Assembly (NCBI GenBank): GCA_009692045.1
Contig: SIAA01000017.1
Span: 1-39,054, forward strand
Length of the DNA stretch: 39,054 nucleotides
From: Phycisphaerales bacterium
Lineage (GTDB): Bacteria; Planctomycetota; Phycisphaerae; Phycisphaerales; SM1A02
Direction of reading: 5' to 3'
Shown: positions 1 through 8,257 of the stretch, piece by piece
Position numbering within the stretch: position 1 is the stretch's first letter
Layout: each line of letters opens with the position of its first letter
Notes under the pieces: model-generated
Told to the model about the DNA's origin: nothing
Databases searched by the model: none
Seen by the model: only the letters and a program-made list of their open reading frames with translations
Position numbers and translations under genes: made by a program

Positions 1-1395
1 TCCCAACTCGGCTTGCCGTGGCAATCGCTGGGAGACCCCATCGACTCGATCACCATCTGCCGTTCAATGTGTGCCAAGACGAATTTGCCAGCAGGGACAC
101 TTGCCTTCGGTCAATCGGCGCCCGGGGAGATGAGCCCGGATGACTCGTACGCGCTCACTGATGCTCTAGGCCGCAACAAGGACGGTTCACGCTGGGGAGT
201 TGCCGGCTGGATCTTCGGCAGCGAAGTGCGTTGCGCTTACGCGGCAATGTCCAGTCTCTTCGCTCCGCGAGAGACTTTCTGGTTGGTGAATAGTTATGGC
301 AGCGATGTCCCATGGAATGAGTACTCCATGACGGATGCCGCGAAGATCTGCCAGGAACGCGGATGGAGTCCAACTCTTGTTCAGGGTGATCAGGTGTCGG
401 TTGCCGGTTGGTTGCGCCTCGGGCTGTCAGGGTTTGCCGGTGATGTGCTGCTGGTGAACACCATGGGCAACTGGGACTTCTTTCAACTCTTCCAGCGGAG
501 CAAGGCGTTTCCCGAAGACATCCCTGTCCTCGATCAACCCACCGCACTGCACATGATCCACTCCTGGAGTCTTTGGCAGCCCAACCGTGCTGACTATATA
601 GGTGGAAGGTGGCTGGATCACGGCGTATACGCCTATGCGGGTTCGGTGCGCGAACCTGGACTGCAGGCCTTTGTACCTCCCACCCAAGTGGTGGCGCGCC
701 TTGCCGCCGGGTGTCCATTCCTGATCGCATCGCGCTGGGGCGAGGGTCCGTTTGACCGAGTGTGGAGAATCACAACTGTGGGCGACCCGCTGATGATCGT
801 TGAGCCACCATCCGGTGGATTGCGAAGACGGATTCCGCCTACCAAGATCGCACTCAGCGCCGACGAGTTGGACTTGCGCCAACTTTCGACCGAGGCGCTG
901 CGAAGGGCGAAGCAGGGGGATGTGAGCGCTTGGGGTGATGCCATGCGCAGCTTGATGTTGCTCGGGGATGATGCCATTGCTCTGAAACTGTGGGAAGTCG
1001 CCAAGCAGATCGATGCCAGCACCACAGGCGCGGCTGCCAAGCCAGCGCAGGCGGCGAGTGCTCCGTTTGTAATGGGTGCCCAGTTTCGCGCCCGCGGTCG
1101 TGAGGAGCTGCTTGCGGCGTATAGGTTGATCAGTTCACCCAGCGACTTGCAGCGGGACATGCTTTGGGCCGCGTGGACCCCCTATCTGGGTACGGTTCAG
1201 GAACCGGTGCTTCTTGAGTTTCTTGGCACGCAGGTTCGCCAGCGCCGGCCTCAGGTTGATCTGTCACGGCTTGCGCCTGAGTTGGCACGACTTCGCTCTC
1301 CCTCCGTAGCGCGCGCTCTGGTTCTGGACGCCGCCGAACACACTGACGATGCCGCGAACAAGGAGGCGCTCAGGGAGTTGGCGGACTCGCTGTAG
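1..1395 (+). CDS. Gingipain/TIGR03790-like protein, 5' end missing
   Basis: The reading frame is open from the first base, so the gene starts upstream of the window; the TTG at 13 is only the first possible start inside it. About 465 residues are visible. In the middle there is a block with HGVYAYAGSVREPGLQAF followed about 40 residues later by TTVGDPL. This order (a glycine/alanine-rich strand, a SVxEP motif, then GDPL) resembles the end of the TIGR03790/C25 caspase-like fold common in planctomycete secreted proteins. That is recognition by eye, and no catalytic Cys/His pair can be assigned with confidence. The last 180 residues are helical and alanine-rich. The 3' end overlaps the convergent SGNH gene by 26 bases. 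It could instead be an unrelated family. Confidence 0.6.
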   Translation, partial: SQLGLPWQSLGDPIDSITICRSMCAKTNLPAGTLAFGQSAPGEMSPDDSYALTDALGRNKDGSRWGVAGWIFGSEVRCAYAAMSSLFAPRETFWLVNSYGSDVPWNEYSMTDAAKICQERGWSPTLVQGDQVSVAGWLRLGLSGFAGDVLLVNTMGNWDFFQLFQRSKAFPEDIPVLDQPTALHMIHSWSLWQPNRADYIGGRWLDHGVYAYAGSVREPGLQAFVPPTQVVARLAAGCPFLIASRWGEGPFDRVWRITTVGDPLMIVEPPSGGLRRRIPPTKIALSADELDLRQLSTEALRRAKQGDVSAWGDAMRSLMLLGDDAIALKLWEVAKQIDASTTGAAAKPAQAASAPFVMGAQFRARGREELLAAYRLISSPSDLQRDMLWAAWTPYLGTVQEPVLLEFLGTQVRQRRPQVDLSRLAPELARLRSPSVARALVLDAAEHTDDAANKEALRELADSL

Positions 1396-2380
1396 CGGCC
1401 GGCAGGGCAGGAGAGGCCGTGGACGCCGCCGACGCGGGCGAAGGTTTCTCCGAAGCCGCCGCGGATTTCCGAGAAAGTTTGCTCGCGATCAGCGCTGCTT
1501 CCACTTTCTTGGGCTCAAGCACAAATGGAGACTCGGATTCAGGATGTGCCAGCTGCACCACCTCCATCGATCCGGCTAGGAGTGCGATACTTCCGGCCAG
1601 TGAGGGGTGCAATCGATCAGACTGAAGCAGCGGGCCAAAGTCACTGGCACTCCAGGTCCTGCCTGCCAAAGTAACACTCTCGCCCTCGCGCAGGGCGCGG
1701 TTCCACTCTCCCAAGGGGAGAAGGCAAACACTCGAGTGTGCGGCGGCCCACTCTTTGATGCGGGCATTCAGTAGAGCGAGGGTTTCCGGGTGTGGCACCT
1801 GAGTCTGGGAGATCATGCGTCCCACGGCATCCTGCATGTCGGGTAGGTCGCCAATCAGCAACGGCACTCCCAGCGCAAGCAATGGCTCGAGCCGCGATAG
1901 TCCCAGCTCGAGCAGATCGAGGCGCTCCGATTCCGCGCCAATGGATTCGCAGTTGCGATCCATCAGGCCGTAGGCGTGCCAGAACAGAAAATCGAGTGCC
2001 AGCACTAGTGTGGGTTTGGTGAGCAGCGCCCTTTCAATCTCCCCCTTGCCCACCACAGGCGGATTGAAAAACATAGAACCAGACGCGTAGGAGCTGATCA
2101 CAGGGCATGGCGCTCCCTCACGCACCGAGGCGATGAGGATGTCGGCTATGTCTACATGAGCAACTTCCTTCTTGCCAAGAACCTCGAACTTCACTGAGAC
2201 ACCGAATCCTGCCGACACGCTGGCGCCGATGATCGTCACTCGATCAAAGATGCCTCGGGTTGAATCAGCGGTCGGTTGCCCCGACTCCTGCACCTCGGGC
2301 GCAGCAGATTGCGCCGAGACCAATACTGCGAAGCAAAGGCTTGATAGAAGGACCAGCGATGACACCAGCCGCCGCGTCAT
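1370..2380 (-). CDS. Exported SGNH/GDSL-type hydrolase
   Basis: About 336 residues if the ATG at 2380 is used. This start gives a clean signal peptide (MTRRLVSSLVLLSSL... ending near VSAQS); the TTG at 2401 would add seven residues and overlap sucD. Block I of the SGNH fold is visible as IIGASVSAG (Ser about residue 54), a GDLPD segment lies mid-protein, and the last block is SDRLHPSLAG, supplying the Asp and His of a catalytic triad. Family members are esterases, lipases or carbohydrate deacetylases; the substrate cannot be read from sequence. The C-terminal 30 residues are a low-complexity Ala/Ser/Pro tail. It starts 10 bases after the sucD stop, so the two are probably co-transcribed although functionally unrelated. 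Confidence 0.78.
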   Translation of the reverse strand: MTRRLVSSLVLLSSLCFAVLVSAQSAAPEVQESGQPTADSTRGIFDRVTIIGASVSAGFGVSVKFEVLGKKEVAHVDIADILIASVREGAPCPVISSYASGSMFFNPPVVGKGEIERALLTKPTLVLALDFLFWHAYGLMDRNCESIGAESERLDLLELGLSRLEPLLALGVPLLIGDLPDMQDAVGRMISQTQVPHPETLALLNARIKEWAAAHSSVCLLPLGEWNRALREGESVTLAGRTWSASDFGPLLQSDRLHPSLAGSIALLAGSMEVVQLAHPESESPFVLEPKKVEAALIASKLSRKSAAASEKPSPASAASTASPALPAATASPPTP

Positions 2381-2390
2381 GCACTCGAGA

Positions 2391-3341
2391 TCAAACAACA
2401 ACGGGCACCTCTACTCCTAGTACCAGTGCCGCGCTCGTTCCCATCTCCGCTGGTGTTTCTACGACGGTGACACCGGCTGCCCGCAGCGCCGCCATCTTTG
2501 CTTGTGCCGTATCGTCAGCGCCGCCGATGATTGCTCCGGCATGTCCCATTCGCTTCCCCTTGGGAGCTGCCGCGCCGGCGATGAACGCCACAACGGGCTT
2601 GCGCATGTGCGCCTTGATCCAGTGGGCAGCTTCGATTTCGGCCGCTCCGCCGATTTCCCCGATCATCACTACGGCATCGGTGTCGGCATCATCGTTGAAG
2701 AGCGAGAGGACATCGATGAAGTCGAGACCCTTGATGGGATCCCCGCCGATTCCCACGCAGGTTGACTGTCCCAGCCCGTGCCGACTGCATTGCCACACGG
2801 CCTCATAGGTAAGGGTTCCGCTGCGACTGATGATTCCTACCGCCTTGCCAGTGGGCGAGTCGAGCCGATGAGTGTGGATGTATCCGGGCATGATGCCGAT
2901 CTTGCAACCGCCCGTGAATACATTGGCCTGGGCCGTCTTGCGTCCGGGAGTAATCACTCCGGGGCAGTTGGGACCGATCAGACTCACACCCGCGTAGCGA
3001 TCAAGCTGGGCTCGCACTCGCACCATGTCCTGGATGGGTACGCCCTCAGTGATGGCACATATCACTTTGATGCCGCCATCGGCAGCTTCGAGAATCGCAT
3101 CACCCGCATATGGTGGGGGCACAAAGATCATGCTCGCGGTTGCGCCTGTTGACTTCACAGCTTCGTGAACGGTCTCAAATATGGGCAGACCGTTGCCATC
3201 ACTATGGCCACCCTTGCCGGGACTGGTTCCACCCACCATGCGGGTGCCGTAAGCGAGACATCCTTTGGTGTGGAAAGCACCAGCGGTGCCGGTAATGCCC
3301 TGACAAATCACCTTGGTCTTGCCATCAACAAGAATTGACAT
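2391..3341 (-). CDS. sucD: Succinyl-CoA ligase (ADP/GDP-forming), alpha subunit
   Basis: This is the alpha subunit of succinyl-CoA synthetase in the citric acid cycle, which binds CoA and carries the phosphohistidine; it works with a beta subunit (SucC). Family blocks are clear: the N-terminal CoA-binding Rossmann segment ([20 protein letters not shown]), [41 protein letters not shown] and the active-site GHAGAII with His near residue 267. At 316 residues it is longer than the usual 290; extra residues sit after the [10 protein letters not shown] segment, next to the SRSGTLTYE block. No sucC lies next to it, which is unusual because sucCD are normally adjacent. It is divergent from purM across only 39 bases. 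Confidence 0.95.
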   Translation of the reverse strand: MSILVDGKTKVICQGITGTAGAFHTKGCLAYGTRMVGGTSPGKGGHSDGNGLPIFETVHEAVKSTGATASMIFVPPPYAGDAILEAADGGIKVICAITEGVPIQDMVRVRAQLDRYAGVSLIGPNCPGVITPGRKTAQANVFTGGCKIGIMPGYIHTHRLDSPTGKAVGIISRSGTLTYEAVWQCSRHGLGQSTCVGIGGDPIKGLDFIDVLSLFNDDADTDAVVMIGEIGGAAEIEAAHWIKAHMRKPVVAFIAGAAAPKGKRMGHAGAIIGGADDTAQAKMAALRAAGVTVVETPAEMGTSAALVLGVEVPVVV

Positions 3342-3350
3342 AGGTCAGAG

Positions 3351-3356
3351 AGAATA
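3351..3356 (-). promoter_or_regulatory. Putative -10 box of sucD (TATTCT)
   Basis: On the minus strand TATTCT ends 9 nt before the sucD ATG and there is no Shine-Dalgarno sequence between. If used, transcription would begin at or within a few bases of the start codon. No good -35 is visible. Confidence 0.4.
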
Positions 3357-3380
3357 GCCACTTTCTGTTGTAATGCCCTA

Positions 3381-4490
3381 ATGACAACTGCAAGGACAGA
3401 AGTGAAGACGAAGGGCAACGTGGCCCCTGCGAAAGGGCTGACCTACGCCGCGGCCGGTGTAGACATCGATGCCGGTGATCGGGTGGTGGATCTGATCAAG
3501 CCGCTGGTGCAGCGCACCTACGGCAAGCGCGTGATGGGAGCGCATGACGCCTTCGCTGGAATGCTGCGCCTAGACCGCGACAAGAGCCTCTTCAAGCGCA
3601 ACTGGCGGCGACCGGTACTGGTGGCCTGCACGGATGGAGTGGGGACGAAGGTGCTGCTGGCGGCCGAGCGCCGCATCTTCGACACGGTGGGAATTGACTG
3701 TGTAGCCATGAATGTGAACGACCTCATCGTGCAGCGGGCCGAGCCGCTCCTCTTTCTGGACTACCTCGGGCTGTCCAAGGTGAGTCCCGCGGACACAGCC
3801 AAGATGGTGGAGGGAGTTGTCAAGGGATGCCAACTGGCAGGCTGCGCCCTCATCGGGGGGGAGTGTGCCGAGATGCCGGACATTTACAAGCCTGGCGATT
3901 TCGACATCGCGGGATTCTGTGTGGGTGTTGTCGAACTCTCCCATGTGAAGAACGCTCCCAAGGTGCGCCGAGGCGATGTCATCATCGGACTCGCGTCCAG
4001 TGGCATTCACTCCAATGGCTATACCTTGGTGCGCCGGATAATCCGCGATGCTCGATTGAATCTCGACCGGGTTTATCCCGAGCTCTCAGACTCGCCACTC
4101 TGGCAAGTGCTGCTGGAACCGACTCGCATTTACGCCAAGCAAATTGTGGAACTGCTCTCGCAGAGCAAACGGCGAAATGCGGTGACTGCAATGGCGCACA
4201 TCACTGGGGGCGGATTGCCGGGAAATGTTTGCCGCGGTCTCCCCAAGGGGATGGACGCAGTGATTGACACCAATGCCTGGGTGCACCCAGCGATCTTTGC
4301 CTTCCTGCAGGCGCATGGCGGCGTTGCTACGGGGGAAATGTTCCGCGTATTCAACATGGGTATCGGCTACACCCTGTGCGTGCGCCCAGAATGCAGCGAG
4401 AGCGTGCTACGGAAACTGCGAAAGTTGGGAGAGACCGCGACAGTGATCGGCGTGATCGCTAAGGGCACTGGTTCGGTGGTCCTCCGCTAG
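3381..4490 (+). CDS. purM: Phosphoribosylformylglycinamidine cyclo-ligase (AIR synthetase)
   Basis: This enzyme makes aminoimidazole ribonucleotide from FGAM with ATP, the fifth step of purine synthesis, in the cytosol. Characteristic blocks are present in order: LTYAAAGVDIDAGDRVV, LVACTDGVGTKVLLA, IDCVAMNVNDLIVQRAEPLLFLDY, LIGGECAEMPDIYKPGDFD and IGLASSGIHSNGYTLVRRI, then ITGGGLPGNVCR and FRVFNMGIGY. At 369 residues it is slightly longer than E. coli PurM (345) because of an N-terminal extension of about 20 residues. The ATG at 3381 has a TGTAAT box 6 nt upstream and no Shine-Dalgarno. No other purine gene lies nearby. Its last 32 bases overlap a convergent small gene. Confidence 0.96.
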   Translation: MTTARTEVKTKGNVAPAKGLTYAAAGVDIDAGDRVVDLIKPLVQRTYGKRVMGAHDAFAGMLRLDRDKSLFKRNWRRPVLVACTDGVGTKVLLAAERRIFDTVGIDCVAMNVNDLIVQRAEPLLFLDYLGLSKVSPADTAKMVEGVVKGCQLAGCALIGGECAEMPDIYKPGDFDIAGFCVGVVELSHVKNAPKVRRGDVIIGLASSGIHSNGYTLVRRIIRDARLNLDRVYPELSDSPLWQVLLEPTRIYAKQIVELLSQSKRRNAVTAMAHITGGGLPGNVCRGLPKGMDAVIDTNAWVHPAIFAFLQAHGGVATGEMFRVFNMGIGYTLCVRPECSESVLRKLRKLGETATVIGVIAKGTGSVVLR

Positions 4491-4683
4491 GACCGTGGTT
4501 ATCTCTGACTCGCTTGGCAAATCCTGCCGCTTCTTCACGCCCCTTGCGAGCGCGTTGATCATCGCTGTCGAGTGACTTTTTCAGCTCCTCGTCTCCAAAT
4601 TCCTGCCGCTGCACGGTGCGCCACACCGCCAGGCCAATCAGCGCCATAGTGGCGATCACGATAATCATGATGAGCGCACTCAT
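4459..4683 (-). CDS. Small single-pass membrane protein, function unknown
   Basis: A 74-residue frame beginning with one hydrophobic helix (residues 2-22, ALIMIIVIATMALIGLAVW), then a charged, Lys/Glu/Asp-rich cytoplasmic-type tail. It resembles no family I can name. Support for it being real is the ATG start, the classical N-terminal anchor and a TAACAT box 9 nt upstream. It lies in the gap between purM and the redoxin gene that would otherwise be empty, and overlaps the purM 3' end by 32 bases in convergent orientation. Confidence 0.5.
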   Translation of the reverse strand: MSALIMIIVIATMALIGLAVWRTVQRQEFGDEELKKSLDSDDQRARKGREEAAGFAKRVRDNHGPSGGPPNQCP

Positions 4684-4712
4684 GGTGGCAGCATGTTAGG
4701 TGGGGGATTCAG

Positions 4713-5867
4713 TTACGGAGCCGCGAGCGGTGCGAGGAAGCAGCCAATCGCGGCAGTGGTGCGTGGCTCGGGAGTTTCACCTCTGCTGATGGCGTCGAGA
4801 GTGTCACGCAGGTCGTTACTAGTGGGAGCAGGCTCACGCTGGCCAATCTTGCGGTACAGATCATTGATGCGGCCGCGGTAGATGGTCTGGTTGCCAGCTC
4901 CGAGGACGAGGACTTCCGGGGTCACGGTAACGCCAAATCGCTTGGCCAGTTCCTGAGAGGGATCGAGCACTAATGGGGTGGGGATGGAAAACTTCTTGCC
5001 GTGCACTGCCGCCTTCTCGGCCGTCACGGCGGCATCGGGATAGGCCGAGTAAAACTTTATGGCGCCGCCGGGGAAGCGCTCGATGATGCGCTTGATTTCA
5101 GGTTGAAGGGTGTTGGCTATCGGGCAATCGGTGTTGATGAAAAAGATCACGAGGGTCTTGGTGGCAGGATCCGCCCACGGGTCGGTACTGCGGGTCGTGC
5201 CATCCTCGATCACCGGCAACGAGAGGCCCGGTGCTGGAGCTGGTGCCGGAACTGGTGCTGGAGCTGGTGCCGGAACTGGTGCTGGAGCTGGTGCTGGAAC
5301 TGGTGCTGGAACTGGTGCCACAGTGCCCGCAGGGTGCACAAAGACCTCTGCCGCATCAATGACCAGCAGACCTCCAGCGGAGACATCCCTGACCGCGCCC
5401 TTCACGGTAATCATGCTGCCTGTGGCCAACCCATGGACGCCGCTGGCGCCGGTCGCAAGCGGTTTGCCTGCAGAGTCCACAAACTCCACAGTTGCCATCT
5501 TGGCAATAAGCGACTTGCGTTCTTCGCAGCAAAAGTCCCAGGGTGTGGGGCAACGATCTCCAGAAATCTCACTGCACATACTCAGAGAGAGATCAGCGAT
5601 GGTGAATACCGCGCGCCCATTGACAAATGGTTTCTTCGACCCGCCGATGCGGCCAGCCATCACAACAACATCGCCTTTCTTGGCATCTCGTTTGACATCA
5701 ACGACACTCTTGGCGCCGGCGATGTCCGCCGCTACAAAGAGCGAATCCGGAATGGTGGCGTCTGCTGCAGCCGCGTTCAGCGGCAGCGTGCCCGTGACCA
5801 TGAGTATCGCTGCGAGGCACCCCGCCCAGGCGCGGGTGGCGGTTGATGAGAAGGGGCTGGCGGTCAT
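4713..5867 (-). CDS. Exported redoxin with N-terminal Cys-rich domain and Pro-Ala linker
   Basis: With the ATG at 5867 the protein is 384 residues with a signal peptide (MTASPFSSTATRAWAGCLAA..., cleavage near NAAAADA); a GTG at 5897 would add ten residues. Domains: residues 40-180 form a small beta-rich module containing CPTPWDFCCE (about 106-115), which could be OB-like; residues 182-213 are a (Pro-Ala) linker; residues 235-384 are thioredoxin-like, with LVIFFINTDCPIANTL at the active-site position and a cis-Pro segment (FGVTVTPEVLVL). The active site is Cys-Pro-Ile-Ala, so the second Cys of a CXXC is missing; a later Cys near the C-terminus (AAIGCFL) could serve instead. It probably handles thiols or senses redox state in the periplasm. 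It lies 51 bases after the ABC permease gene on the same strand. Confidence 0.8.
   Translation of the reverse strand: MTASPFSSTATRAWAGCLAAILMVTGTLPLNAAAADATIPDSLFVAADIAGAKSVVDVKRDAKKGDVVVMAGRIGGSKKPFVNGRAVFTIADLSLSMCSEISGDRCPTPWDFCCEERKSLIAKMATVEFVDSAGKPLATGASGVHGLATGSMITVKGAVRDVSAGGLLVIDAAEVFVHPAGTVAPVPAPVPAPAPAPVPAPAPAPVPAPAPAPGLSLPVIEDGTTRSTDPWADPATKTLVIFFINTDCPIANTLQPEIKRIIERFPGGAIKFYSAYPDAAVTAEKAAVHGKKFSIPTPLVLDPSQELAKRFGVTVTPEVLVLGAGNQTIYRGRINDLYRKIGQREPAPTSNDLRDTLDAISRGETPEPRTTAAIGCFLAPLAAP
5230..5319. repeat. 12-bp minisatellite encoding the Pro-Ala linker
   Basis: Seven and a half tandem 12-nt units alternating GGTGCTGGAGCT, GGTGCCGGAACT and GGTGCTGGAACT on the plus strand. On the coding (minus) strand they encode the PAPAPV-type linker of the redoxin. 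Near-identical codons rather than synonymous variety suggest recent expansion by slippage or unequal crossing over, so unit number may vary between strains. Confidence 0.9.
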
Positions 5868-5918
5868 TGATCGGAAGAGTATTGATGAAGTGAGCACGGT
5901 GTTCCTTATGACTTGGTT

Positions 5919-7094
5919 TCAATCGGCTTTGAGGGACTGGGGAAGGTCGAGGCGGAGGCAACGAATGGAGGGAAGAATGGCTCCGCCCAGCCCGAGCAGC
6001 AGGCCGGACGCGAGCCCGCAGGTCAGGGCGAAAGTGTCGACGCTGAGGCCGAATGTCCCCATGGAGAACTCGACATGGGCATGGCGCAGCAGCAGGATGC
6101 TGGCGGCGCTGGCAAACAACGCCCCGCTCATGGAAGTGAGCAGTGATTCCTGAATGATGCTCACCACGATGGCCGTGCGCGAGAATCCGAGAACCTGCAA
6201 CATGCCCAGCTCACGAATGCGGCTGGCAAAGGTGGCATACATGGTGTTGAGGCCGCCGATGAGTCCTCCGATGCCCACGAGCGCCGCGCTGATGACAGCC
6301 ATGACTTGGACGGGTCGAAAGAACTGGGCGAGGGCTGCGTAGTAGTCGGTCTCGCGAACGGCGGACAGCTCCAGATCAAATCGCTGCTGTGCGAAGGCGC
6401 TTACATCGTCGAACTGAGCCTGATCCAGTGATAGCACCACGGTGGAAATGGTTTCGCGCTGCGCCAGAGTGAGCAGATCCGAAATGGGCATCCACACCTC
6501 GCCGTCCATCACAGTTCCAGGTGCTCGCAGTCCGCCAACCACAGAGAAAGGGTGATGATCGATCTTGATGACCGACGGGAGAGAAGGATCGATGTTCAAA
6601 CGGCGAGCGGCAGTTGCTCCAAGCAGGACTTCGTTCGATCCCGACTCGGGCATGCGCCCCCAGGCGATTCGCACTTGTGGATGAACTAGGAATGCCACTG
6701 GGGTGATGCCTCGTATCACGCCCAGGTCATGGGAGGTCAGATCGTCGGTGGTATCGCCAGTACTTTTCCCCGTTAGAGGAAATGCCGCATGGATTTCCGG
6801 TGAGGCGAATGAACCCCCCAGAAGTGTGCGCAGCCCATCGATGCTGGCAACCGCCTCCGATGCTGCGCCCTGGGGAATCTCGCTCCGCTCAATGCTCTCC
6901 TCACTACCGGCGCCAATCAGCAACACATTGTTGTCGCTGGCACTCTGGCGCAGGCCTGAGTCCATGCCGCGTACAAATGAGATGCCGCTGATGACGAGAA
7001 GCACAACCAGCGCACACCCTGAGAGAGAGATCGCCAGTCGAATCGGAGCGCGTCCCATGTTGCGCGTGGCATAGGTGAAGGGAATCAGTTTCAT
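5919..7094 (-). CDS. ABC transporter permease (FtsX/MacB type), second of pair
   Basis: 391 residues with the four-helix FtsX-like layout: one N-terminal helix (about 18-40), a large extracytoplasmic domain (about 41-255), then three helices (about 264-285, 315-337, 355-377). The conserved cytoplasmic coupling motif between helices 2 and 3 is present (SRIRELGMLQVLGFSR). Such permeases do not translocate through a channel; they drive periplasmic conformational change to load substrate to an adaptor and TolC-like duct. It overlaps the upstream permease gene by 4 bases (ATGA), so translation is coupled. The two permeases differ in sequence and probably form a heterodimer, as in LolCE. Confidence 0.88.
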   Translation of the reverse strand: MKLIPFTYATRNMGRAPIRLAISLSGCALVVLLVISGISFVRGMDSGLRQSASDNNVLLIGAGSEESIERSEIPQGAASEAVASIDGLRTLLGGSFASPEIHAAFPLTGKSTGDTTDDLTSHDLGVIRGITPVAFLVHPQVRIAWGRMPESGSNEVLLGATAARRLNIDPSLPSVIKIDHHPFSVVGGLRAPGTVMDGEVWMPISDLLTLAQRETISTVVLSLDQAQFDDVSAFAQQRFDLELSAVRETDYYAALAQFFRPVQVMAVISAALVGIGGLIGGLNTMYATFASRIRELGMLQVLGFSRTAIVVSIIQESLLTSMSGALFASAASILLLRHAHVEFSMGTFGLSVDTFALTCGLASGLLLGLGGAILPSIRCLRLDLPQSLKAD

Positions 7095-8257
7095 GCGGCT
7101 CCCGTTCGGAAGCTAGCGGTGATTTCCCGGCGCGCCGCTGAAATAGCAGGCAGGACTCCGGCGACTAGCCCCAAGACAATCGCCAGCGCCAGACCGAATG
7201 CCGCAAGCATCGGTCGGGCACTGACATCGATGGAAACGCCCTCCATCGTGAAGGAAATGGCGCTGAAACTGACGGCGGCAAAGGCGGCAACCGCCCCGAC
7301 GATTCCCCCGGCAACTGCCAGCGCGAGTGATTCGGTGACAACTAGTGACCCGATCAGGGCACCGGGGAATCCCAGGGTCTGCAGGATGGCGTGATCGCGC
7401 ACGCGGTCGCGCACCGAGAGGGCGATGGCATTGGCTATGAGGGCAAACACCGCAATGAGACTGGCGTAACCGATCCAGCCCGCGAACGACACCAGCGTGA
7501 CGATGTCATGCGCGGCACGCGCGACAAAGGCGGTCTGGCCGCGAGTCGCGGTGGGAAACTGATCGCGCGCGAACAACTTGTCAATGCTGCTTGCTACCGC
7601 TTCGAGCCGCTGCGGGTCGTCAACCTTTACGACAAACTGCGTCACAATGCCGCCGCTGCCACCGCGCTTGGCAGACTCCTGCAAGAAGTTGAGATGAACA
7701 TAGGCGCTGTTGCGATCCTGAGCATCGTCAGAGGCGAAGATGCCGGCGATGTAAGCGGTCGCGCCCGCGGCCACCAACGGATCGCCCACCCTCAGGCCGC
7801 GCCTCTCGGCCAAGGCGCTGCCCACCAAGGCGGCGTCGCTGCGTCGATCCCATTCTTTGAAGCCTCCGGCGGTGATGTTCGAGTCTCCCAGTACATCCTG
7901 CAGCGCTGACGAGTCCGGCACCCCGCGAAAGGTCACAACATCCAGACTGGCTCGGCAGTTGCTGACGACGATTTTCATGGGAATCACATCGCGCACCCCG
8001 GGGAGCCTCTCAATGCGGTCGTCGTATGACTGCGGTAACTGGCTGGTGAATGGGCAAAAACGATTTTTGCGATAGACGATGAGAGTGGTCTCCCCGGCGC
8101 CCGCGCTCGTTGCCTGATCAACACCAGCACGCATCGACTCCACAAAGGTAAACAGGAACACGCCCGTGGCAATGCCAGCGATAGTGAGCCCGGTTCGCAT
8201 GGGACGGCGCACCATGTTGCGCCATACGAAAGGAAGGCTGCGGCTGAGGGCGCTCAT
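7091..8257 (-). CDS. ABC transporter permease (FtsX/MacB type), first of pair
   Basis: 388 residues with the same FtsX topology as its downstream partner: N-terminal helix about 20-40, periplasmic domain, three C-terminal helices, and the coupling motif SVRDRVRDHAILQTLGF. The periplasmic domain includes YRKNRFCPFTSQLP near residue 70. It overlaps the ATPase gene by 4 bases upstream and the second permease by 4 bases downstream. It is clearly a part of the tripartite exporter operon. Substrate unknown; MacB relatives export macrolides, peptides, siderophores or lipoproteins. Confidence 0.88.
   Translation of the reverse strand: MSALSRSLPFVWRNMVRRPMRTGLTIAGIATGVFLFTFVESMRAGVDQATSAGAGETTLIVYRKNRFCPFTSQLPQSYDDRIERLPGVRDVIPMKIVVSNCRASLDVVTFRGVPDSSALQDVLGDSNITAGGFKEWDRRSDAALVGSALAERRGLRVGDPLVAAGATAYIAGIFASDDAQDRNSAYVHLNFLQESAKRGGSGGIVTQFVVKVDDPQRLEAVASSIDKLFARDQFPTATRGQTAFVARAAHDIVTLVSFAGWIGYASLIAVFALIANAIALSVRDRVRDHAILQTLGFPGALIGSLVVTESLALAVAGGIVGAVAAFAAVSFSAISFTMEGVSIDVSARPMLAAFGLALAIVLGLVAGVLPAISAARREITASFRTGAA

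Noticed and set aside
5230-5319. Short tandem repeats considered as a CRISPR array
   Set aside because: Units are 12 nt without spacers and in frame within a gene.
5110-6153. A 347-codon plus-strand open frame opposite the redoxin and permease genes
   Set aside because: It is antisense to two genes with clear domains; its Gly/Ala repeat is only the reverse reading of the Pro-Ala linker.
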